Positions 61,569-64,000 of a stretch of DNA of 64,000 bases are shown here, one piece after another (positions within the stretch are counted from its first letter, which is position 1; every line of letters begins with the position of its first letter). Made by a program: the position numbers and the translations under genes. The DNA comes from Sporosarcina sp. FSL W7-1349 (GTDB lineage: Bacteria > Bacillota > Bacilli > Bacillales_A > Planococcaceae). The stretch lies in contig NZ_JBBOOK010000001.1 of the NCBI RefSeq assembly GCF_038003045.1, positions 62,001-126,000 of the forward strand, read 5' to 3'. The notes below the pieces were generated by a model. That model was not told the DNA's origin. It did not search any database and worked only from the letters and a program-made list of their open reading frames with translations.

Positions 61569-62924
61569 ATGCAGAAAAAATTATCTTTTTCTTCTTACCT
61601 TGTTATAGGAGTCATGTTATTTGCGTTATTTTTCGGCGCAGGGAACTTGATCTTTCCAGCACAACTTGGTCAGAATGCCGGTTCAAACATAATTCCGGCC
61701 GTTATCGGCTTTTTAATCACTGGCGTCGGTTTGCCATTTTTAGGAGTTTTGGCAATGGGATTTTCAGGAAGTCGGAATCTCCAAGACCTGGCGAGCCGGA
61801 TTCATCCAGTGTATGCAATCATCTTCACGTCGCTTTTGTATTTGACGATCGGGCCGTTCTTTGCGGCACCGCGGACAGGAGCGGTAGCGTTTGATATCGG
61901 GATTTCACCGTTTGTCAGTGAAGGGGCGATGCAAATAGCACTCGGTATCTTTACATTCCTCTTTTTTGCCATCACGTTATGGTTGTCCTTGAATCCGTCC
62001 AAAATTGTCGACCGGGTAGGGAAGATTTTATCGCCAGGGATTATCATATTACTTCTGGGCTTACTCATTATGGTTGTCGTAAAGCCGATGGGTGCCATTC
62101 AATCACCGGAAGAGGCCTATGCAAGCGGAGCATTTGTAAAGGGGTTTACGGAAGGCTATAACACGATGGATGCCTTGGCTTCCCTCGTATTTGCGATTAT
62201 CGTCATCAATGTAATCCGTTCGATGGGCATTACAGATCGAAAAGGGATCTTTGCAGCAACAGCGAAAACGGGTATCGTGGCAACTGCTTTTCTAGCGCTG
62301 CTCTATGTGGGAATTGCTTATTTGGGAGCAGTCAGCACGGAGGCGTTTGGTCTGTCTGAGACAGGTGGTCAAATCCTGTCGCAAGCATCAGAGTATTATT
62401 TTGGAACTCTTGGTTTGGTCTTACTGGCCATCGTCATCATCTTGGCTTGTTTGACGACGAGCATTGGGTTAATTACCGCATGTGGCGAGTATTTCCATAC
62501 GATCATTCCGCAAATCGGTTATAAAACATTTGTAATAATTTTCTCGACGTTTTGCTTTATCATTTCAAATTTCGGTTTGTCGAATATCATTACGTACTCC
62601 ATTCCAGTATTGATGTTCCTATACCCGTTAGCTGTTGTGTTAATGCTGTTGACCTTTCTATCTCCACTATTCAAACATTCGCAGCTGGTCTATGTGTCCG
62701 CGACCATTGTCGCCTTTTGCATCGGGATTATCGATGGATTGAAGACGCTTTGCCAGTCACTTGAAATCGAATACTTCGGTTGGATGAAACCGATCATTTC
62801 CTTCTATGAAAAAACATTGCCGTTCTACAGCGACGGACTTGGATGGGTCTTGCCGGTGCTCGGTGTCACCCTTGTCACAGCGCTCATTGCACGAGTACGG
62901 AATCATCCAACTGCGGAAGCCTAA
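61569..62924 (+). CDS. brnQ: Branched-chain amino acid transport system II carrier
   Basis: A 451-residue sodium-coupled importer of leucine, isoleucine and valine with twelve membrane segments. MLFALFFGAGNLIFPAQLGQ, ITGVGLPFLGVLAMGF, FFAAPRTGAVAFDIGI and LTTSIGLITACGEYFH are diagnostic. ATG 61569 follows GAGAGGAAG; the frame is open 25 codons further but runs through the promoter. A bidirectional terminator follows. Confidence 0.95.
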   Translation: MQKKLSFSSYLVIGVMLFALFFGAGNLIFPAQLGQNAGSNIIPAVIGFLITGVGLPFLGVLAMGFSGSRNLQDLASRIHPVYAIIFTSLLYLTIGPFFAAPRTGAVAFDIGISPFVSEGAMQIALGIFTFLFFAITLWLSLNPSKIVDRVGKILSPGIIILLLGLLIMVVVKPMGAIQSPEEAYASGAFVKGFTEGYNTMDALASLVFAIIVINVIRSMGITDRKGIFAATAKTGIVATAFLALLYVGIAYLGAVSTEAFGLSETGGQILSQASEYYFGTLGLVLLAIVIILACLTTSIGLITACGEYFHTIIPQIGYKTFVIIFSTFCFIISNFGLSNIITYSIPVLMFLYPLAVVLMLLTFLSPLFKHSQLVYVSATIVAFCIGIIDGLKTLCQSLEIEYFGWMKPIISFYEKTLPFYSDGLGWVLPVLGVTLVTALIARVRNHPTAEA

Positions 62925-62927
62925 TAT

Positions 62928-62969
62928 AAGAAAAGCCGAATCCCCGGTGAGGGAATTCGGCTTTTCTTA
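62928..62969. terminator. Bidirectional terminator
   Basis: AAGAAAAGCCGAAT pairs with ATTCGGCTTTTCTT; it serves brnQ and the convergent GntR gene. Confidence 0.92.
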
Positions 62970-63629
62970 TGCTTTCTTCAATGCGTAAAACTCGTCAATC
63001 GCCCGCAGCCAGTTCTCCCGCATGACGTTGGACACTTTCATCCTGTCGCCTTCCTGCATGAGCCGGATAACTTCGTCGTGTTCCTCAATCGACTTTTCGG
63101 TCAGCACAATCGAGTTATGGAAAAAGAGCCGCCGGACATGGACTTGCAGGGATTCGACCATGGAAAGGATATAGGAGTTATTGGCGGCGTCGACAATGAT
63201 CTGATGAAACTCCTCATCAATTTTCAGTGCGGAAAAGTAATCTTCAGAGCGCACCGCCCCAGCAAACCGTTTATTTGTCTCTTTCAATAATTCAAATGTT
63301 TCCTCAGTTAAATGGGGAATGGCCAGTTCAGCTGACAGGGCCTGTAACGCCGCAAGCGGGGGAAGCAGGTCATTGATCGCTTCTTTTTCCACTTCTGTCA
63401 CCTGTGTCGCCTTACCCGGATACATTTTAACGAAACCTTGGACTTCCAACAGTTGCAACGATTCCCGGATCGGTGTCCTGCTAACGCCCAACGCTTCTGC
63501 GAGCTCTGTATCGTTCAATTTTTCGCCTGGCTGTAACGTTCCATCAATGATCCAGTGTTGAAGCTGGTTGAAGGCCGTCTCTTTCGCAGTTCTCCTGACT
63601 GGAGTGGAATGTTCTGTAGGTATCGGCAT
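62967..63629 (-). CDS. GntR-family regulator (FadR/FCD subfamily)
   Basis: A 220-residue regulator. The N-terminal winged helix (about 15-75) reads LNDTELAEALGVSRTPIRES and LQLLEVQGFVKMYPGKATQV. The FCD ligand domain (about 90-215) has metal-type residues in LKIDEEFHQIIVDAANN and SIEEHDEVIRLMQEGD. FCD regulators usually sense organic acids or amino acids. The regulated genes are likely divergent, beyond the right edge, or itself. ATG start at 63629. Confidence 0.9.
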   Translation of the reverse strand: MPIPTEHSTPVRRTAKETAFNQLQHWIIDGTLQPGEKLNDTELAEALGVSRTPIRESLQLLEVQGFVKMYPGKATQVTEVEKEAINDLLPPLAALQALSAELAIPHLTEETFELLKETNKRFAGAVRSEDYFSALKIDEEFHQIIVDAANNSYILSMVESLQVHVRRLFFHNSIVLTEKSIEEHDEVIRLMQEGDRMKVSNVMRENWLRAIDEFYALKKA

Positions 63630-64000
63630 TGCGACTCACCATCCTGTTCAATATTCATTTAGTATACAGTAAAATGTTCCAAGAATAAAGTATGCAATAT
63701 ATTGTATGTACTCTATACTGGCTTTTTTTAATGAAAAAATGTTTGTAACAATATGTTCGGGGTTTAATAAGTAAGAAAGTTTTATGTTTAAATGAAAGGT
63801 GTATGACTTTTTTACTAAAATGGACAGTTATAGGACAAAGAAATGCTAGACATGACAGCATTCGACCTTATTTCGGGGTGAAGTTACATGAACATTAAAA
63901 ACATTCCCCCCAAAAAATCTAAGATTTCTCTCAATTGCAACTCGATTATCGAGTTTTCGTTTACAAGAGTCCAAACGTGCTAAGATGAATGAAAAGATGA
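63630..64000. other. Gap upstream of the GntR gene, to the window edge
   Basis: 370 bases without a convincing gene. A 10-bp palindrome CAATATATTG (63695-63704) with partial TATG flanks could be the GntR operator. TTTTAC and TAAGAT near 63961-63986 could be a promoter for a gene beyond the edge. Both are weak. Confidence 0.4.

Noticed and set aside
63888-63989. Short frame near the right edge (MNIKNIPPKKSKISL...)
   Set aside because: It has a GGGGTGA ribosome-like site, but its composition is unconvincing and the context is cut by the window edge.
1-64000. tRNA, rRNA, insertion sequence, prophage or integrase genes
   Set aside because: None was recognised on either strand; the dispersed repeats carry no transposase.

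Overview
This 64 kb window reads as chromosomal DNA of an endospore-former-type Firmicute of moderate GC, most like Planococcaceae (Sporosarcina and relatives). The reasons are AGGAGG-type ribosome sites with frequent TTG/GTG starts, B. subtilis-like proteins throughout (OpuA, RlmN, YflT, SbcCD, MtnE-like, RibBA), S-box, FMN and T-box leaders, MntR-like boxes, and dispersed intergenic repeats of a kind common in Bacillaceae/Planococcaceae. The assignment is inference. No tRNA, rRNA, prophage, transposase or CRISPR-Cas was seen.

Layout: 0-4.3 kb holds the start of a pentapeptide-repeat protein and two adjacent ECF sigma/anti-sigma pairs of different types. 4.4-12.9 kb holds hisJ (minus strand) and the operon hisZGDB-[repeat]-AFI-C. 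hisH is absent, and a hairpin-rich repeat lies in its expected position. 13-16.6 kb holds a three-PAS diguanylate cyclase, small proteins and rlmN. 16.7-17.2 kb is a non-coding array of 21-nt units in an 82-bp four-unit order. 17.3-22.5 kb is a minus-strand block (zinc-ribbon, YflT, SCO protein, two-component system) facing a YtkA-domain lipoprotein. 22.6-28.3 kb holds a chemoreceptor, a GbsR-type regulator and opuA. 28.3-28.95 kb holds three further 21-nt arrays.

29-32.4 kb is an FMN-riboswitch-controlled rib operon whose ribD is truncated and has lost two zinc ligands, while ribE, ribBA and ribH look intact. 32.5-41.3 kb holds small proteins, a gene interrupted by an in-frame TAA, an MtnE-like aminotransferase, S-box-controlled metNIQ with a second metQ, and pepF. 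41.4-48.4 kb holds a thioesterase, small membrane proteins, a hydrolase/FusB-like pair, YitT, an Fsr-like exporter, a fifth 21-nt array and a MarR/MFS pair with a palindromic operator. 48.4-53.7 kb holds a phosphatase, an SRAP protein, a sirtuin, a DUF3298 protein, a T-box-controlled DUF62 SAM-hydrolysing enzyme and a YcdB-like protein. 53.7-64 kb holds a dispersed repeat, a cluster of MntR-like boxes, a Mn/Zn ABC transporter, sbcDC, brnQ and a GntR/FCD regulator.

The observations most worth following are: (1) unrelated 21-nt arrays sharing a 21+21+21+19 or close four-unit architecture; (2) a T-box, probably methionine-specific, on a SAM-hydrolysing enzyme; (3) a his operon without hisH; (4) a riboswitch-controlled, still open but catalytically broken RibD.
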